Positions 27,143-37,772 of a DNA stretch of 64,000 bases are shown here, piece by piece; the first letter of the stretch is position 1; every line of letters starts with the position of its first letter. The translations under genes and the position numbers were made by a program. The notes under the pieces were generated by a model. That model was not told the DNA's origin. It saw only the letters and a program-made list of their open reading frames with translations, and did no database searches. This stretch comes from Clostridiales bacterium (GTDB lineage: Bacteria; Bacillota; Clostridia; Christensenellales; CAG-138): NCBI GenBank assembly GCA_004557245.1, contig SFEL01000003.1, positions 44,605 to 108,604 of the forward strand, written 5' to 3'.

Positions 27143-29245
27143 ATGTCAGAAATGCTTGTTATCGTGGAGTCGCCGGCCAAGGCAAAGACGATAGGAAAAT
27201 TTCTCGGCAGTAAATATAAAGTAGTGGCTTCCAACGGCCACGTAAGGGACCTGCCAAAGAGCCAGCTGGGCGTGGACGTGGATCACGATTTCGAGCCTAA
27301 GTATATAACCCTGAGAGGAAGGGGAGACGTGCTGGAGAATATCCGCAGGGAGGCCAAGTCCGCGAAAAAGATATATCTCGCAACCGACCCTGATATGGAA
27401 GGCGAAGCCATATCCTGGCATCTTGCACATATCCTGAAGATGGACGCGAATTCTCCATGCAGGATAGTGTTCAACGAAATAACCTCCAATACAGTCAAGA
27501 AATCAGTCAAGGAACCCCGAGCCATAAATATGGATCTTGTGGACGCTCAGCAGGCACGGCGGGTGCTGGATAGGCTGGTGGGCTACAAGATAAGTCCGAT
27601 ACTCTGGGCAAAGGTGCGCAGAGGCCTTTCCGCAGGCCGCGTGCAGTCGGTGGCTGTAAGCATCATATGCGACAGGGAACAGGAAATAAACGACTTCGTT
27701 CCGGAGGAATACTGGAATATCACCGCCAAGCTCAAGGTACAGGGCAGCCGCAAGCCGCTTGAAGCCAAATTTTACGGAATTGACGGCAAAAAGCTGGACG
27801 TTCACGACGAGAAAACCGCAAATGATATAATCGCCCGCAGCGGAAAAGAGTTTACGGTAAGCGACGTAAAGACCTCCGAAAAGAGCCGTCATGCCCCCGC
27901 GCCCTTTACCACCAGCAGCATGCAGCAGGAAGCCGCGCGCAAGCTGGGCTTTACTACCAAGCTCACCATGCTGATTGCCCAGCAGCTCTACGAAGGCGTA
28001 GAGATACACGGCAAGGGCACTACCGGCCTTATAACCTATATCCGTACCGATTCCGTGCGCATAGCCGATGAGGCCCAGAAGGCGGCCCTCGAATACATAT
28101 CCGATACCTACGGTAAGGATTACGTTCCAAATAAGCCCAACGTATACAAGGGCCGCAAAGGAGCCCAGGACGCCCACGAGGCCATACGTCCCGCGGACAT
28201 ACGCCTTACCCCGCAGGAGGCCAAGGCTTCTCTCAACGCCAGCCAGTATAAGCTTTATAAACTGATATACGAGCGCTTCATAGCGAGCCAGATGACTGAA
28301 GCAAAACTTGAGACTACCTCCGTCTCCTTTGACGCCAACGGCTGCACCTACCGATCTGCTGGTACAAAGGTGCTGTTCCCCGGCTATACCGCAATATATA
28401 CCGAGGGTCGTGACGACAGTGCCGAAGAGGAAGCCGCCATACCCACGGTTAGCGCAAATGATATATTCAGGGCGGAAAAGGTGGAGAAGGAGCAGAAGTT
28501 TTCCCAGCCGCCCGCCAGGTATACCGAGGCGTCGCTGGTAAAGCTACTTGAGGAGAAGGGTATAGGCCGCCCCAGCACCTACGCCCCCACAATCTCCACA
28601 ATAATCGAGCGTGGCTATGTACGCAGGGAAAAGAAGCAGCTTGTACCCACCGAGCTGGGCTTTGTGGTCACAAAGATAATGAAGGAAAACTTCAGCGACA
28701 TAGTTGACATAAAGTTTACCGCCGATATGGAAAGCAAGCTTGACCTCATAAAGGACGGAGAGGAACCATGGAAAGAGGTTATAAGGGAATTCTACGGCCC
28801 ATTTGAAAAGACACTTGAGAAGGCCTCCGAGAGCATAGAAAAGGTGGTCATACCCGACGAAGTATCCGATGTAAAGTGCGAAAAGTGCGGCTCCATGATG
28901 GTATACAAGATGGGACGCTTCGGCAAGTTTCTCGCCTGTCCAAACTTCCCTAACTGCCGCAACACCAAGGCCATAGTCGAAAAGACTGACGTAAATTGTC
29001 CCCTCTGCGGCGGCGAAATAATAAAGCGCAAGTCAAAGAAGGGCAAGGTATTCTACGGCTGCGAAAAGTACCCGGAGTGCAGCTTTGTATCCTGGGATAA
29101 GCCGGTAAAGGAGAAGTGTCCAAAGTGCGGCGGCCTTATGGTACACAAAATGGGCCACGGAGGCGGATTCGACGCCTGCATCGCCGAGGGCTGCGGATAT
29201 ACTACAAAGCAGAACAAGCAGGATAAAAAGGGGAGCGAGGAATGA
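27143..29245 (+). CDS. topA: DNA topoisomerase I
   Basis: This 700-residue type IA enzyme relaxes negative supercoils. The Toprim domain starts [18 protein letters not shown]. The catalytic tyrosine is Y299 in [15 protein letters not shown]. Three C-terminal zinc-finger modules follow, the first two with four Cys each (CEKC...CPNFPNC; CPLC...CEKYPEC) and a third starting CPKC. GGAGG lies 11 bp before the ATG. The stop overlaps trmFO by 4 bp. Confidence 0.97.
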   Translation: MSEMLVIVESPAKAKTIGKFLGSKYKVVASNGHVRDLPKSQLGVDVDHDFEPKYITLRGRGDVLENIRREAKSAKKIYLATDPDMEGEAISWHLAHILKMDANSPCRIVFNEITSNTVKKSVKEPRAINMDLVDAQQARRVLDRLVGYKISPILWAKVRRGLSAGRVQSVAVSIICDREQEINDFVPEEYWNITAKLKVQGSRKPLEAKFYGIDGKKLDVHDEKTANDIIARSGKEFTVSDVKTSEKSRHAPAPFTTSSMQQEAARKLGFTTKLTMLIAQQLYEGVEIHGKGTTGLITYIRTDSVRIADEAQKAALEYISDTYGKDYVPNKPNVYKGRKGAQDAHEAIRPADIRLTPQEAKASLNASQYKLYKLIYERFIASQMTEAKLETTSVSFDANGCTYRSAGTKVLFPGYTAIYTEGRDDSAEEEAAIPTVSANDIFRAEKVEKEQKFSQPPARYTEASLVKLLEEKGIGRPSTYAPTISTIIERGYVRREKKQLVPTELGFVVTKIMKENFSDIVDIKFTADMESKLDLIKDGEEPWKEVIREFYGPFEKTLEKASESIEKVVIPDEVSDVKCEKCGSMMVYKMGRFGKFLACPNFPNCRNTKAIVEKTDVNCPLCGGEIIKRKSKKGKVFYGCEKYPECSFVSWDKPVKEKCPKCGGLMVHKMGHGGGFDACIAEGCGYTTKQNKQDKKGSEE

Positions 29246-30537
29246 AGGCTTCTGTAATAGGCGCTGGCCTTGCGGGCTGCGAGGCGGCATATCAGCTTGC
29301 CAAAAGGGGCATAGAGGTGGACCTCTATGAGATGAAGCCCAAACGCAGGTCCCCTGCCCACAACGCGGATACACTCGCAGAACTGGTGTGCTCCAATTCA
29401 CTCCGTTCAGACCGGCTGCAAAACGGCGCCGGTCTCATGAAGGAAGAAATGCGCCATCTGGATTCGCTGATAATGAGCTGTGCGGATTCCTGCCGGGTTC
29501 CCGCCGGCGGCGCACTGGCAGTTGATCGGGATACCTTTACCCGGTGCGTTACGGACAGAATAAAGTCAAACCCAAATATAAATCTTATATGTGAGGAAAT
29601 AACAGAACTGCCAAACGCCCCGGCCATAGTTGCTACCGGGCCGCTTACAGACGGTGCGCTGTATAAGGCGATAGAGGACTTTTTCGGCGAGGGACTGCAC
29701 TTTTACGATGCCGCGGCTCCAATAGTCCGGGCCGATTCGCTGGATATTGACAAGGTGTTCAGGGCTTCCCGCTACGAGCGCGGCAGCGACTATCTGAACT
29801 GCCCTATGACGAGGGAAGAGTATTTTACCTTCGTGCATGAGCTGGTGAATGCCGAGACTGCGCCGCTGAAGGAATTCGAGACGCCCAGAGTATTCGAGGG
29901 CTGTATGCCCGTCGAGATAATGGCAAAGCGGGGGGATATGACGCTGGCATTCGGCCCCCTCAAGCCGGTAGGCCTGAAGGATGAGCGCACCGGCGTAAAG
30001 CCATTTGCCGTGGTACAGCTCCGCCAGGACGACTCCGACGGTACTCTGTACAATATCGTAGGCTTCCAAACCAACCTTAAGTTCGGTGAGCAGCGCAGGG
30101 TGTTCGGGCTCATACCCGGCCTTGAGCATGCGGAGTACGAGCGCTATGGCGTGATGCACCGCAACACATTTATAAATTCTCCCGGCAAGCTCAGCTTCAA
30201 TTATGAAGTGCTGAGCCGTCCCGGACTGTTCTTTGCGGGGCAGATGACGGGTGTGGAAGGGTATGTGGAGAGTGCGGGCAGCGGCCTTGTTGCGGGCATA
30301 GCCCTGGCGCGGGAACTGATGGGGCTTGAACCGATAGACTTTACCCGACAGACCGCCCTCGGCGCAATGGGCCATTATGTTTCCGAGTACTGCGGTAAAG
30401 ACTTTCAGCCCATGAACATAAACTTCGGCATAATGGACGACATAGAGAACGCCCCGAGGAAGAAAGAGGACAGATACACCCTCATTTCACAGCGCGCAAT
30501 TGAGACAATTGATGACATAATCGAAAACAAGATGTAA
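29242..30537 (+). CDS. trmFO: tRNA (uracil54-C5)-methyltransferase, folate/FAD dependent
   Basis: TrmFO (431 residues) makes m5U54 in the T-loop using methylenetetrahydrofolate and FADH2. The FAD-binding start reads [28 protein letters not shown] and [13 protein letters not shown] are diagnostic. It starts in an ATGA overlap with topA, as in many Firmicutes. The xerC gene that often follows is absent; hslVU comes next. Confidence 0.96.
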   Translation: MKASVIGAGLAGCEAAYQLAKRGIEVDLYEMKPKRRSPAHNADTLAELVCSNSLRSDRLQNGAGLMKEEMRHLDSLIMSCADSCRVPAGGALAVDRDTFTRCVTDRIKSNPNINLICEEITELPNAPAIVATGPLTDGALYKAIEDFFGEGLHFYDAAAPIVRADSLDIDKVFRASRYERGSDYLNCPMTREEYFTFVHELVNAETAPLKEFETPRVFEGCMPVEIMAKRGDMTLAFGPLKPVGLKDERTGVKPFAVVQLRQDDSDGTLYNIVGFQTNLKFGEQRRVFGLIPGLEHAEYERYGVMHRNTFINSPGKLSFNYEVLSRPGLFFAGQMTGVEGYVESAGSGLVAGIALARELMGLEPIDFTRQTALGAMGHYVSEYCGKDFQPMNINFGIMDDIENAPRKKEDRYTLISQRAIETIDDIIENKM

Positions 30538-30545
30538 ACTAACGC

Positions 30546-30573
30546 CACAAGCGCCGCATAAACGGCGTTTGTG
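30546..30573 (+). terminator. Hairpin after trmFO
   Basis: An 11 bp stem (CACAAGCGCCG / CGGCGTTTGTG, one G-U) with a 6 base loop. It lacks a clean T-run, so termination may be partial. Confidence 0.5.
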
Positions 30574-30627
30574 TGATATTATAAATATTAATGATTCAAA
30601 TCAAACCAACCGAAAGGCAGAACAGAT

Positions 30628-31161
30628 ATGTCCCTTAAAGGAACCACTATAGTTGCGGTGAAGCGCAACGGCAAATGCGCCATAGCTGGCGACGGCCAGG
30701 TAACGCTGGGAGAAAAGGTAGTAATGAAGGGCACCGCAAAGAAGGTGCGCAGGCTCTATAACGACAAGGTAGTAGTAGGCTTCGCCGGCTCTGTGGCAGA
30801 CGCTTTTTCTCTTTGCGAAAGGTTTGAGGCAAAGCTTACCCAGTACAGCGGCAGCCTGAGAAGGGCAGCCGTATCCTTAGCGCAGGAGTGGCGCAGCGAC
30901 AAGGCGTTGAGGCAGCTGGAGGCCATGCTCATCGCCGCAAACGATGAGGATCTGCTGATTATTTCAGGCACAGGCGAGGTTATAGACCCGGACGACGGCA
31001 TAGCGGCAATAGGCTCAGGCGGCATGTATGCCCTTGCGGCCGCCAAGGCCCTCAAGGAGAATACTGACCTGGATGCAAAGGAAATCGCGGAAAAGGCCAT
31101 ACGCATAGCGTCGGAGATATGCATATTTACCAATGGCAACATAACACTGGAGGAAGTATGA
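30628..31161 (+). CDS. hslV: ATP-dependent protease subunit HslV (ClpQ)
   Basis: HslV (177 residues) forms the proteolytic double ring of the HslUV machine. The start is [16 protein letters not shown]. The catalytic N-terminal residue is expected to be T6 after removal of a five-residue leader, as in B. subtilis ClpQ, which also has a leader. AGDGQVTLG and [16 protein letters not shown] are conserved. AAAGGCAGA precedes the ATG. It overlaps hslU by 4 bp. Confidence 0.95.
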   Translation: MSLKGTTIVAVKRNGKCAIAGDGQVTLGEKVVMKGTAKKVRRLYNDKVVVGFAGSVADAFSLCERFEAKLTQYSGSLRRAAVSLAQEWRSDKALRQLEAMLIAANDEDLLIISGTGEVIDPDDGIAAIGSGGMYALAAAKALKENTDLDAKEIAEKAIRIASEICIFTNGNITLEEV

Positions 31162-32546
31162 GCGAAGTAATGACCCCGAGAGAGACAGTCGAGGCTCTCG
31201 ATAAATATATCGTCGGGCAGGACGAAGCAAAACGCGCGGTGGCGATCGCACTCCGCAACCGCTACAGAAGAAGCAGGCTGCCCCAGGAACTCAGGGACGA
31301 GATAACCCCGAAGAACATCATAATGATGGGGCCCACCGGCGTGGGCAAAACCGAGATAGCGCGGCGCCTTGCAAAACTGGTGGACGCGCCCTTTGTGAAG
31401 GTCGAGGCTACAAAGTTCACCGAAGTGGGCTATGTGGGCAGGGATGTGGACTCTATGGTACGCGACCTTGTGGAAGCGGCAATCCGCATCTGCAAGGAGC
31501 AGAAGATGAACGCCGTTAGGACGGTTGCAGAGGCCAATGCCGAGCAGCGCCTGATAGACATACTGGTGCCAATGCACAAGGATAAATGGCATGCGCCGGA
31601 AAATCCGCTGCAATTTCTGCTTGGCGGCGGAACTAGCAAGGAGCCTGAGCTTACCGAGGACGAGAAACGGGAGCGGCTCACCAAGCGCGAGGAAGTCACC
31701 CGGGAACTTCGCGCAGGCAGGCTTGAGGACGAGATAGTAGAAGTACAGATAGAGATGCCCAACAACGGCTCCAACGCCATGATAGCCATGGGCATAGATG
31801 TGAACCTCAACGAAATGATGGGAGGTATACTGCCGCCCAAGAAGAAGACCCGCCGGGTAAAGGTATCCGAGGCCCGAAAGCTCCTCGTACAGGACGAGAG
31901 CGAGAAGCTCATAGACATGGACGAGATCACTCAGGAGGCCATAGAGCGGGCGGAGCAGGACGGTATAATATTCATCGATGAGATAGACAAGATAGCCGCC
32001 AGCGGCAATACCAGCGGCGCAGACGTATCCCGCGAAGGCGTGCAGCGTGACATACTGCCGATAGTCGAGGGCAGCACGGTTACCACAAAGTACGGCCCGG
32101 TGAAGACAGACTTCATACTTTTCATAGCCGCGGGCGCATTCCATGTATCCAAGGTATCAGACCTGATACCCGAGCTGCAGGGCCGCTTCCCAATAAGGGT
32201 AAAGCTTGAGGCGCTGACTGTAGATGACTATAAGCGCATACTCACCCAGCCACAGCACGCCATAACCAAGCAGTACGAAGCGCTGCTGAAGACTGATAAT
32301 ATACTGCTCAGCTTTACCGACGACGCCTTGGGCGCCATAGCCAAGTACGCCTTCACAGCAAACGAGCGGGAGGAGAACATAGGCGCGCGCAGGCTGCATA
32401 CCATAGTTGAAAACCTGCTGGACGACATATCCTTCAACGCGGGCGGCGATCACCCGCTCACAAAGGTGGAGGTCGACGAGAAATACGTAAAGGAGCACGT
32501 TTCGAGGGAATACGAGGGCGAAGACCTGCAAAGGTTCATTCTCTGA
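31158..32546 (+). CDS. hslU: HslU (ClpY) AAA+ unfoldase
   Basis: HslU (462 residues) unfolds substrates and feeds HslV. The start is [29 protein letters not shown]. Walker A is GPTGVGKTE (residues 58-66), Walker B is [11 protein letters not shown] (about 270), and the I-domain lies between about 110 and 245. The C-terminal tail GEDLQRFIL inserts into HslV pockets. ATG 31158 has GGAGG upstream inside hslV. The codY gene that often follows is absent. Confidence 0.96.
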   Translation: MSEVMTPRETVEALDKYIVGQDEAKRAVAIALRNRYRRSRLPQELRDEITPKNIIMMGPTGVGKTEIARRLAKLVDAPFVKVEATKFTEVGYVGRDVDSMVRDLVEAAIRICKEQKMNAVRTVAEANAEQRLIDILVPMHKDKWHAPENPLQFLLGGGTSKEPELTEDEKRERLTKREEVTRELRAGRLEDEIVEVQIEMPNNGSNAMIAMGIDVNLNEMMGGILPPKKKTRRVKVSEARKLLVQDESEKLIDMDEITQEAIERAEQDGIIFIDEIDKIAASGNTSGADVSREGVQRDILPIVEGSTVTTKYGPVKTDFILFIAAGAFHVSKVSDLIPELQGRFPIRVKLEALTVDDYKRILTQPQHAITKQYEALLKTDNILLSFTDDALGAIAKYAFTANEREENIGARRLHTIVENLLDDISFNAGGDHPLTKVEVDEKYVKEHVSREYEGEDLQRFIL

Positions 32547-32568
32547 TCCCATACAATACAAAAGGCAA

Positions 32569-33594
32569 ATGACAGGCAAGCTTACTGCAATAGGTATTAT
32601 CTCCATGACGGTGCTGTTGACCGGCGCCGGCTGCGTGGAGGCCGCCACCACCGCCAATACCGTCTTCAAAACAGAGACGGAGGGGGTGTATGCTGCTGCG
32701 GAGCAAGCTGACGCTGAGGTGGGCAAGTCTCTCTTTGACCTGCCGACTCCACGGCCTACCATAGCCCCGGTCAAAATCAAAATAAGCCAGTCCCCGCTGC
32801 CGACGCCCCCTGCGGAAAACCCATATACGGTGGACGGGAACGTCTCCGAGGACGCCGCAAGCCCTGCCGCGTCTCCCGTGCCTGCGAACACCCCGGATTC
32901 TTCGGACAAGCCTGAGTATACCGTGGAGGATATGGATGATACCGCAGGTTATGTCTATGCCAAGAGCATAAACCTGCGCTCCGGCCCGGGAGAGAATTAC
33001 AAGATCGTACGGGAATACCAGCAGAACCGCAAGGTGACGATCACGGGCAAGTCAGGCGACTGGTACAGGGTAGAGGTTGGTACGAGGAAGGGTTTTATGC
33101 TCAAGGAATACATAAAGCTGGGGGATCCTCCGGAAAGTACGCCTAAGCCGACAGAAAAGCCGAAGGCTACAAATAAGCCCAAAGCCACGCCTGAAGTGGA
33201 GGAAATCGAGGTAGCCGAGCCCACTAAAACGCCATCGAGCGACGCAGGCAGCATGAAGGGGGGCGGAGGCTATACCGGCGAGGAAATATACCTTATGGCA
33301 CAGGTGGTGTACAAGGAAGGAGACAGCGAAAGCTATACTGCCGTTGCAAGCGTAATATACAACCGTCTGCACAGCAGCAGGTTTCCAAGTACCGTAAACG
33401 ACGTGATATACCAGAAGGGGCAGTTTTCCACCTCCAGCCTAAAAGCGCCAAATGCCGCGGCCGAGGCTGCGGTGACGTCGGTATTTATCAACGGCAATAC
33501 CGTACTTCCCTCCGATGTGCTGTTTTTCAGAAACAGCGGCAGCTGGGATCATGAGCTGTATGCCAAGATAGGCGGAAACTATTTTTACTATTAA
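32569..33594 (+). CDS. Secreted SH3b plus SleB-type cell wall hydrolase
   Basis: This 341-residue protein has a signal peptide (1 to about 26). A Pro/Thr-rich linker leads to a bacterial SH3 domain (about 125-185, AKSINLRSGPGENYKIVREY...KGFMLKEYIKLG). A second Pro/Lys-rich linker leads to a SleB/CwlJ-type hydrolase domain (about 240-341, EIYLMAQVVYKEGDSESYTAVASVIYNRL, ending NYFYY). Such enzymes cleave cortex or wall peptidoglycan. A Cys at the end of the leader (GAGC) is a weak lipobox. The ribosome site is poor. Confidence 0.85.
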   Translation: MTGKLTAIGIISMTVLLTGAGCVEAATTANTVFKTETEGVYAAAEQADAEVGKSLFDLPTPRPTIAPVKIKISQSPLPTPPAENPYTVDGNVSEDAASPAASPVPANTPDSSDKPEYTVEDMDDTAGYVYAKSINLRSGPGENYKIVREYQQNRKVTITGKSGDWYRVEVGTRKGFMLKEYIKLGDPPESTPKPTEKPKATNKPKATPEVEEIEVAEPTKTPSSDAGSMKGGGGYTGEEIYLMAQVVYKEGDSESYTAVASVIYNRLHSSRFPSTVNDVIYQKGQFSTSSLKAPNAAAEAAVTSVFINGNTVLPSDVLFFRNSGSWDHELYAKIGGNYFYY

Positions 33595-33634
33595 GGCTCA
33601 AAACTAAATAAAAAGGCTCTTTACGGGAAAAACT

Positions 33635-33670
33635 AATACCGCAATTTCCAATAGAAAAGGCGGTATTTTT
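33635..33670 (+). promoter_or_regulatory. Hairpin that encloses the ribosome site of the next gene
   Basis: AATACCGC (33635-33642) pairs with GCGGTATT (33660-33667). The likely Shine-Dalgarno AAAAGGCGG ends in the right arm, and ATG follows 3 bases after the stem. The T5 tail also makes it look like a terminator for the upstream gene. Either reading is possible. Confidence 0.5.
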
Positions 33671-36073
33671 ATGTGTAAAGCTGTAATAATGGCGGGAGGA
33701 GAGGGAAAACGCCTCCGTCCCATAACCTGTACCCTTCCCAAGCCAATGGTACCCCTGCTGAACAAGCCGGTGATAGACTATTGCATAGAGCTGCTTAAAA
33801 AGCACGGCGTAGAGGACATAACGGCCACGCTGCACTACCTGCCAAACGTCATAATGCGGCACTGCGGCGACGGCGGTAAGTATGGCGTAAAGCTAAGTTA
33901 CTCTATCGAAGACGCGCCTCTTGGTACAGCGGGCAGCGTGCGCAAGGCTGTGGGCGCCGATGCGCGGCGGACAATAGTCATAAGCGGCGACGCCATGACG
34001 GACGCAGATCTGACCGAAGCGATGTGCTTCCACAAGGAGCGGGGAGCAGCGGTGACAATTGTGCTCAAAAGAGTGAGCGTGCCTACTGAATACGGCGTCG
34101 CCATGACGGACTCCAAGGGCAAGATATACAGGTTTCTCGAAAAGCCCATGCTGTCCGAGGTGTTCAGCGACCTGGCGAACACCGGTATATACATACTGGA
34201 GCCCGAGGTCATAGAGCGTATACCGGAAGGCGAAAACTACGACTTCAGCAAGGATCTGTTTCCGGCGCTCCTGAAGGATGGAATGCCGGTGTATGGCTAT
34301 GTTACGGACAGGTATTGGTGCGATATAGGCGATATAGCTCAGTATAAGGCCGCGCAGCGTGATATGCTGGACGGAAGGTGCGCGTTTGCTACTGCTGCGA
34401 AACAGAAAGACGGCGCGTGGATAGAAGAGGGTGCAGTAATATCCGAGGGTGCGGAGCTGCTTGGCCCCTGCTATATAGGCAGCGGGGCAGAGGTTAGCGA
34501 GGCTGTAGTGTCGGATTACTCTGTGGCAGGCAGCGGGGCCAGGATAGGCCGGGGAAGCAGCCTAAAGCGTACGGTACTTATGGAAAACACCCGCGTACGG
34601 GAAAATGTGGAGCTGCGGGGAGCCATACTGTGCGAAGGGGCAGAGGTTGAAAGCGGCGCTTCAATATATAGCGGCACGGTGATAGGCAGCGGCAGCCGGG
34701 TGGGCAAAAACTGCACGGTATGCAACGGCGCGTCCCTTTGGCCGGAAAAAGAGCTCCGGGAGGACGAGGACTGTACAGAGAATCTCCAATGGGAGGAGGA
34801 TACCCCGAAGCCCGGAATAATGAGCCGAATACGAGGCTATTGCGACAGGACTATGACCCCGGAGCGCGCTGTACGAATAGGCGCTGCCTTCGCCCGAAGC
34901 AGCGGCAGGCTGCCCCTGGAGATAGCCGTATCCACCGACGGCAGCCAGCAGGGCGTGATGCTCAAGCACGCCGTTATAGCGGGGCTGGTATCACAGGGCG
35001 CGGATGCGGCAGATATGGGCTTTTGCGGCTATTCCGCATTCGAACACGGCATACGGGCCTTCGGCTACCGGGGCGGCATGTATATACGCATGGGCGATGA
35101 CGCCCACTCAGGGGAGATAGTACTCTGCGACGGCACGGGCACAGAGCTTACCGGCAGCGGGTTCAGGGCATTTCAGCAGGAGCTTAAGGCCGGAGCAGTG
35201 CGGCCGATCACAACGGAGCGCCTCGGCATAGTACAAAGGGTAAGCGGCGCGGCAAAGTCATATGATGCGCATCTGAACCGCCTTGCTCAATCGGTGCGCA
35301 GCGGCCCAAATGGCGTGACGGTGCTCATAGGCGGCAACCCGGAGACATATGATGCCGTTGCGCGTGTGCTGCTGCCCTGCGGGTATTCAGTCAGGTACTA
35401 CACCGGGCTGGACAGCGACAAGCTCTTTGAAACCGCCAAGGAGGAAAATACAGATCTTGCATTCATGGCGGACGGCATGGAAGGCGTGATGTGCGCTATA
35501 GCATACGGTAAGCATATAACCCGTCACGAGCTCAACGCAGTGCTGGCAAGGGCAGCGGTGAAGGACGGGCGGGCAAACAAGCTGGTGCTGCCAGCCGATA
35601 TACCGGGCGAATATGTAAAGCAGATCGCGGATGAGGGCGCGGAGATATCCGTATGCCCGGCGAAGCGGAGCCGCTGGGCGAGGGCAGCAATAGAGGCAGG
35701 TGCTTATCTGCCGGAGCTTTTTGAGCCGGAAGCAAAGATAATACGGGCGGCAGAGCTGTATCTTGCGGGAAAGCTGAAGGAATACCTCGACGGCTTGCCA
35801 AAGGTCACAATAAACGAAAAGAAGGTGCCCTGCTCATGGCGGGATATGGGAAGGGTGCTCAGAAGCTTTACGGAAGGTGAGCGCAATGAGCAGATACAGC
35901 TCGTGGATGGAGTAAAGGTAAATGTGGATAAGGGCTGGGTGCTGGTGCGGCCGGACAGCGGTTTCACGGCGTACCGGGTCATCGCCGGCAGCTTTGACGC
36001 AGAGTACTCGAAGGAGCTTACAGACGTATACGCCGACAAGCTCAGGACAATAACCGAAAACAAAGAGGGGTAA
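33671..36073 (+). CDS. Sugar-phosphate nucleotidyltransferase fused to left-handed beta-helix and degenerate phosphomannomutase-like domain
   Basis: This 800-residue protein begins with a nucleotidyltransferase domain (1 to about 235: MAGGEGKRLRPITCTLPKPM, ISGDAM, RYWCDIG). A hexapeptide-repeat beta-helix follows (about 250-370). The rest (about 380-795) has the fold order of phosphohexomutases, as in mannose-1-phosphate guanylyltransferase/phosphomannomutase fusions. The usual phosphoserine loop (TxSHNP) is not found where expected; STDGSQQG and RMGDDAHSG occur instead. The mutase half may therefore be non-catalytic. The product is probably an NDP-hexose for envelope glycans. Confidence 0.8.
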   Translation: MCKAVIMAGGEGKRLRPITCTLPKPMVPLLNKPVIDYCIELLKKHGVEDITATLHYLPNVIMRHCGDGGKYGVKLSYSIEDAPLGTAGSVRKAVGADARRTIVISGDAMTDADLTEAMCFHKERGAAVTIVLKRVSVPTEYGVAMTDSKGKIYRFLEKPMLSEVFSDLANTGIYILEPEVIERIPEGENYDFSKDLFPALLKDGMPVYGYVTDRYWCDIGDIAQYKAAQRDMLDGRCAFATAAKQKDGAWIEEGAVISEGAELLGPCYIGSGAEVSEAVVSDYSVAGSGARIGRGSSLKRTVLMENTRVRENVELRGAILCEGAEVESGASIYSGTVIGSGSRVGKNCTVCNGASLWPEKELREDEDCTENLQWEEDTPKPGIMSRIRGYCDRTMTPERAVRIGAAFARSSGRLPLEIAVSTDGSQQGVMLKHAVIAGLVSQGADAADMGFCGYSAFEHGIRAFGYRGGMYIRMGDDAHSGEIVLCDGTGTELTGSGFRAFQQELKAGAVRPITTERLGIVQRVSGAAKSYDAHLNRLAQSVRSGPNGVTVLIGGNPETYDAVARVLLPCGYSVRYYTGLDSDKLFETAKEENTDLAFMADGMEGVMCAIAYGKHITRHELNAVLARAAVKDGRANKLVLPADIPGEYVKQIADEGAEISVCPAKRSRWARAAIEAGAYLPELFEPEAKIIRAAELYLAGKLKEYLDGLPKVTINEKKVPCSWRDMGRVLRSFTEGERNEQIQLVDGVKVNVDKGWVLVRPDSGFTAYRVIAGSFDAEYSKELTDVYADKLRTITENKEG

Positions 36074-36095
36074 GCGACAAACGAGCTTCCGCCGG

Positions 36096-36117
36096 GGCCT
36101 CCTTACGGGGGCCTTTT
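36096..36117 (+). terminator. Intrinsic terminator
   Basis: GGCCTCC / GGGGGCC (7 pairs, one G-U) with a TTAC loop and a TTTT tail. Confidence 0.75.
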
Positions 36118-36181
36118 GCTATTGTGCAAAAACGGCTTTGGGTGGTAGAATGTGAGGGAAAAAGAAACGGAGATAACCGAT

Positions 36182-36643
36182 ATGTTCAATATAGTGCTCG
36201 TGAACCCAGAGATACCGCCAAACACCGGCAACATTTCCCGCACCTGCGCCGTTACAGGCACAAGGCTGCATCTCATACGTCCGCTTGGATTTGAGATAAA
36301 TGACAAAACCCTAAAGCGGGCGGGGCTGGATTACTGGAAGGACCTGGACGTGAGCTACTACGATTCTTTCGAGGAGCTGGAGGCAAAGTACCCGGATGGG
36401 AGATTCTTTTTGACGTCTACCCACGCCACCAGGAGCTACGCTGACGTGGAATACATGGACGGGGATTTTCTGGTGTTCGGAAGAGAGACGGCGGGGCTCG
36501 GCCCCGAGCTGCTGAAAAGAAGGGCAAAGGACGCCATACGCATACCAATGCGGCATGACCAGCGGTCGCTGAACCTCTCAAATTCCGCTGCCATAGTCCT
36601 CTATGAAGCCCTGCGGCAGACGGGTTTTCAGGGCCTTGAGTAG
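36182..36643 (+). CDS. trmL: tRNA (cytidine34-2'-O)-methyltransferase TrmL
   Basis: TrmL (153 residues) is a SPOUT enzyme that methylates the wobble base of some leucine tRNAs. MFNIVLVNPEIPPNTGNISRTCAVTG, FGRETAGLGPELL and SLNLSNSAAIVLYEALRQ are diagnostic. The ATG at 36182 is preferred; a GTG-initiated frame from 36152 adds ten residues without homology. GGAG lies 10 bp upstream. Confidence 0.93.
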   Translation: MFNIVLVNPEIPPNTGNISRTCAVTGTRLHLIRPLGFEINDKTLKRAGLDYWKDLDVSYYDSFEELEAKYPDGRFFLTSTHATRSYADVEYMDGDFLVFGRETAGLGPELLKRRAKDAIRIPMRHDQRSLNLSNSAAIVLYEALRQTGFQGLE

Positions 36644-36725
36644 CGGTGTGATGGGCCGCTGTAGCTGTAAAGCCAAAAAACTTTGCAAATTATATAAAAT
36701 ATCCCGGTTATAAGGTATTTTTCCC

Positions 36726-36872
36726 TTGACAGGCGAGCATAATTTGGTTAAAATAGCAAATGTGCGTTTGATAGGATAGGTGTTTCTGCGGCCACAGCCC
36801 CGGCACGCTGTACATTAGTCCGCATCTTACGCGGCAAATAATCTTTTTTATTACTACTCAGGAGGTTTAGCC
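36726..36872 (+). promoter_or_regulatory. Promoter and leader of rplM-rpsI
   Basis: TTGACA (36726-36731), a 17 bp spacer and TAAAAT (36749-36754). A leader of about 110 bases follows, with pairing potential (GCGGC...GCCGC-like arms). It is a candidate ribosomal-protein leader of the L13 kind; the fold was not verified. Confidence 0.7.
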
Positions 36873-37304
36873 ATGAATACCTATATGGCAAAAGGCGAAA
36901 CCGTAGAACGCAAGTGGTACGTTGTGGACGCGGAAGGCATGGTGCTCGGCCGTCTTGCATCTCAGGTAGCCGCTATACTTCGCGGTAAGAATAAGCCCAT
37001 ATATACCCCCCACGTTGATACCGGCGATCACGTGATCATCGTCAACGCGGACAAGGTCGTTCTTACAGGAAACAAGCTGGATAAGAAAAAGTACTATCAT
37101 CATACCGGTTATCCCGGAGGACTTAAGGAGCTCACCTATCGTCAGCTCATGGCAAAGAAGCCCGAGTTTGCCGTATATGAAGCCATTCGTCTTATGATGC
37201 CCAAGGGCCCCCTTGGCCGTCAGATGCTCAAGAAGGTTCGCATTTACGCGGGTCCGGAGCACAAGAATGCAGCCCAGAAGCCCGAGACTCTGGTGCTCAA
37301 GTAA
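36873..37304 (+). CDS. rplM: 50S ribosomal protein L13
   Basis: L13 (143 residues) starts [20 protein letters not shown] and contains [17 protein letters not shown] and [29 protein letters not shown] precedes the ATG. Standard pairing with rpsI follows 17 bp later. Confidence 0.97.
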   Translation: MNTYMAKGETVERKWYVVDAEGMVLGRLASQVAAILRGKNKPIYTPHVDTGDHVIIVNADKVVLTGNKLDKKKYYHHTGYPGGLKELTYRQLMAKKPEFAVYEAIRLMMPKGPLGRQMLKKVRIYAGPEHKNAAQKPETLVLK

Positions 37305-37321
37305 TAAGGAGGAACTAAGAA

Positions 37322-37717
37322 ATGGCAGCCACTACTCAGTATCTTGGTACCGGCAGGCGTAAGAAATCCATTGCACGCGTTCGCCTTATTCCCGGAACCG
37401 GCGTTATCACCATCAATGGCCGCGATGTAGAGGATTACTTCGGCTATGAGACCCTCAAGATGATCGTTCGCGCTCCTCTGGCGCTGACCGATACCCTTAG
37501 CAAGTTCGACGTAAAGGTCAACGTTTACGGCGGCGGCTATACCGGCCAGGCCGGTGCTATTCGTCACGGCATTTCCCGCGCCCTGATCACTGCGGATCCC
37601 GAACTCCGCGGCGCTCTCAAGAAGGCAGGCTTCCTGACCCGTGACCCCAGAATGAAGGAAAGGAAAAAGTACGGCCTCAAGGCTGCACGTCGTGCTCCGC
37701 AGTTCAGCAAGCGCTGA
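37322..37717 (+). CDS. rpsI: 30S ribosomal protein S9
   Basis: S9 (131 residues) ends [16 protein letters not shown], the conserved C-terminal tail that contacts the P-site tRNA. It is complete. The rpsI 3' end is a known integration target for some Firmicute ICEs, and an ICE lies just downstream here. The distal junction needed to test this lies outside the window. Confidence 0.97.
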   Translation: MAATTQYLGTGRRKKSIARVRLIPGTGVITINGRDVEDYFGYETLKMIVRAPLALTDTLSKFDVKVNVYGGGYTGQAGAIRHGISRALITADPELRGALKKAGFLTRDPRMKERKKYGLKAARRAPQFSKR

Positions 37718-37734
37718 TCTCGAGTCGAAATCAT

Positions 37735-37772
37735 CAAAAAACCCTGGAATCTCAACGGTTTCAGGGTTTTTT
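37735..37772 (+). terminator. Terminator after rpsI
   Basis: AAAAAACCCTGGAA pairs with TTTCAGGGTTTTTT around a 9 base loop. The A-run and T-run make it usable in both directions. Confidence 0.85.

Noticed and set aside
30756..32144. Reverse-strand ORF (462 codons) opposite hslVU
   Set aside because: Shadow of two well conserved genes; no start site and no domain.
36644..36872. Possible tRNA or other structural RNA upstream of rplM
   Set aside because: No cloverleaf or CCA-type 3' end could be drawn. A promoter plus ribosomal-protein leader explains it.
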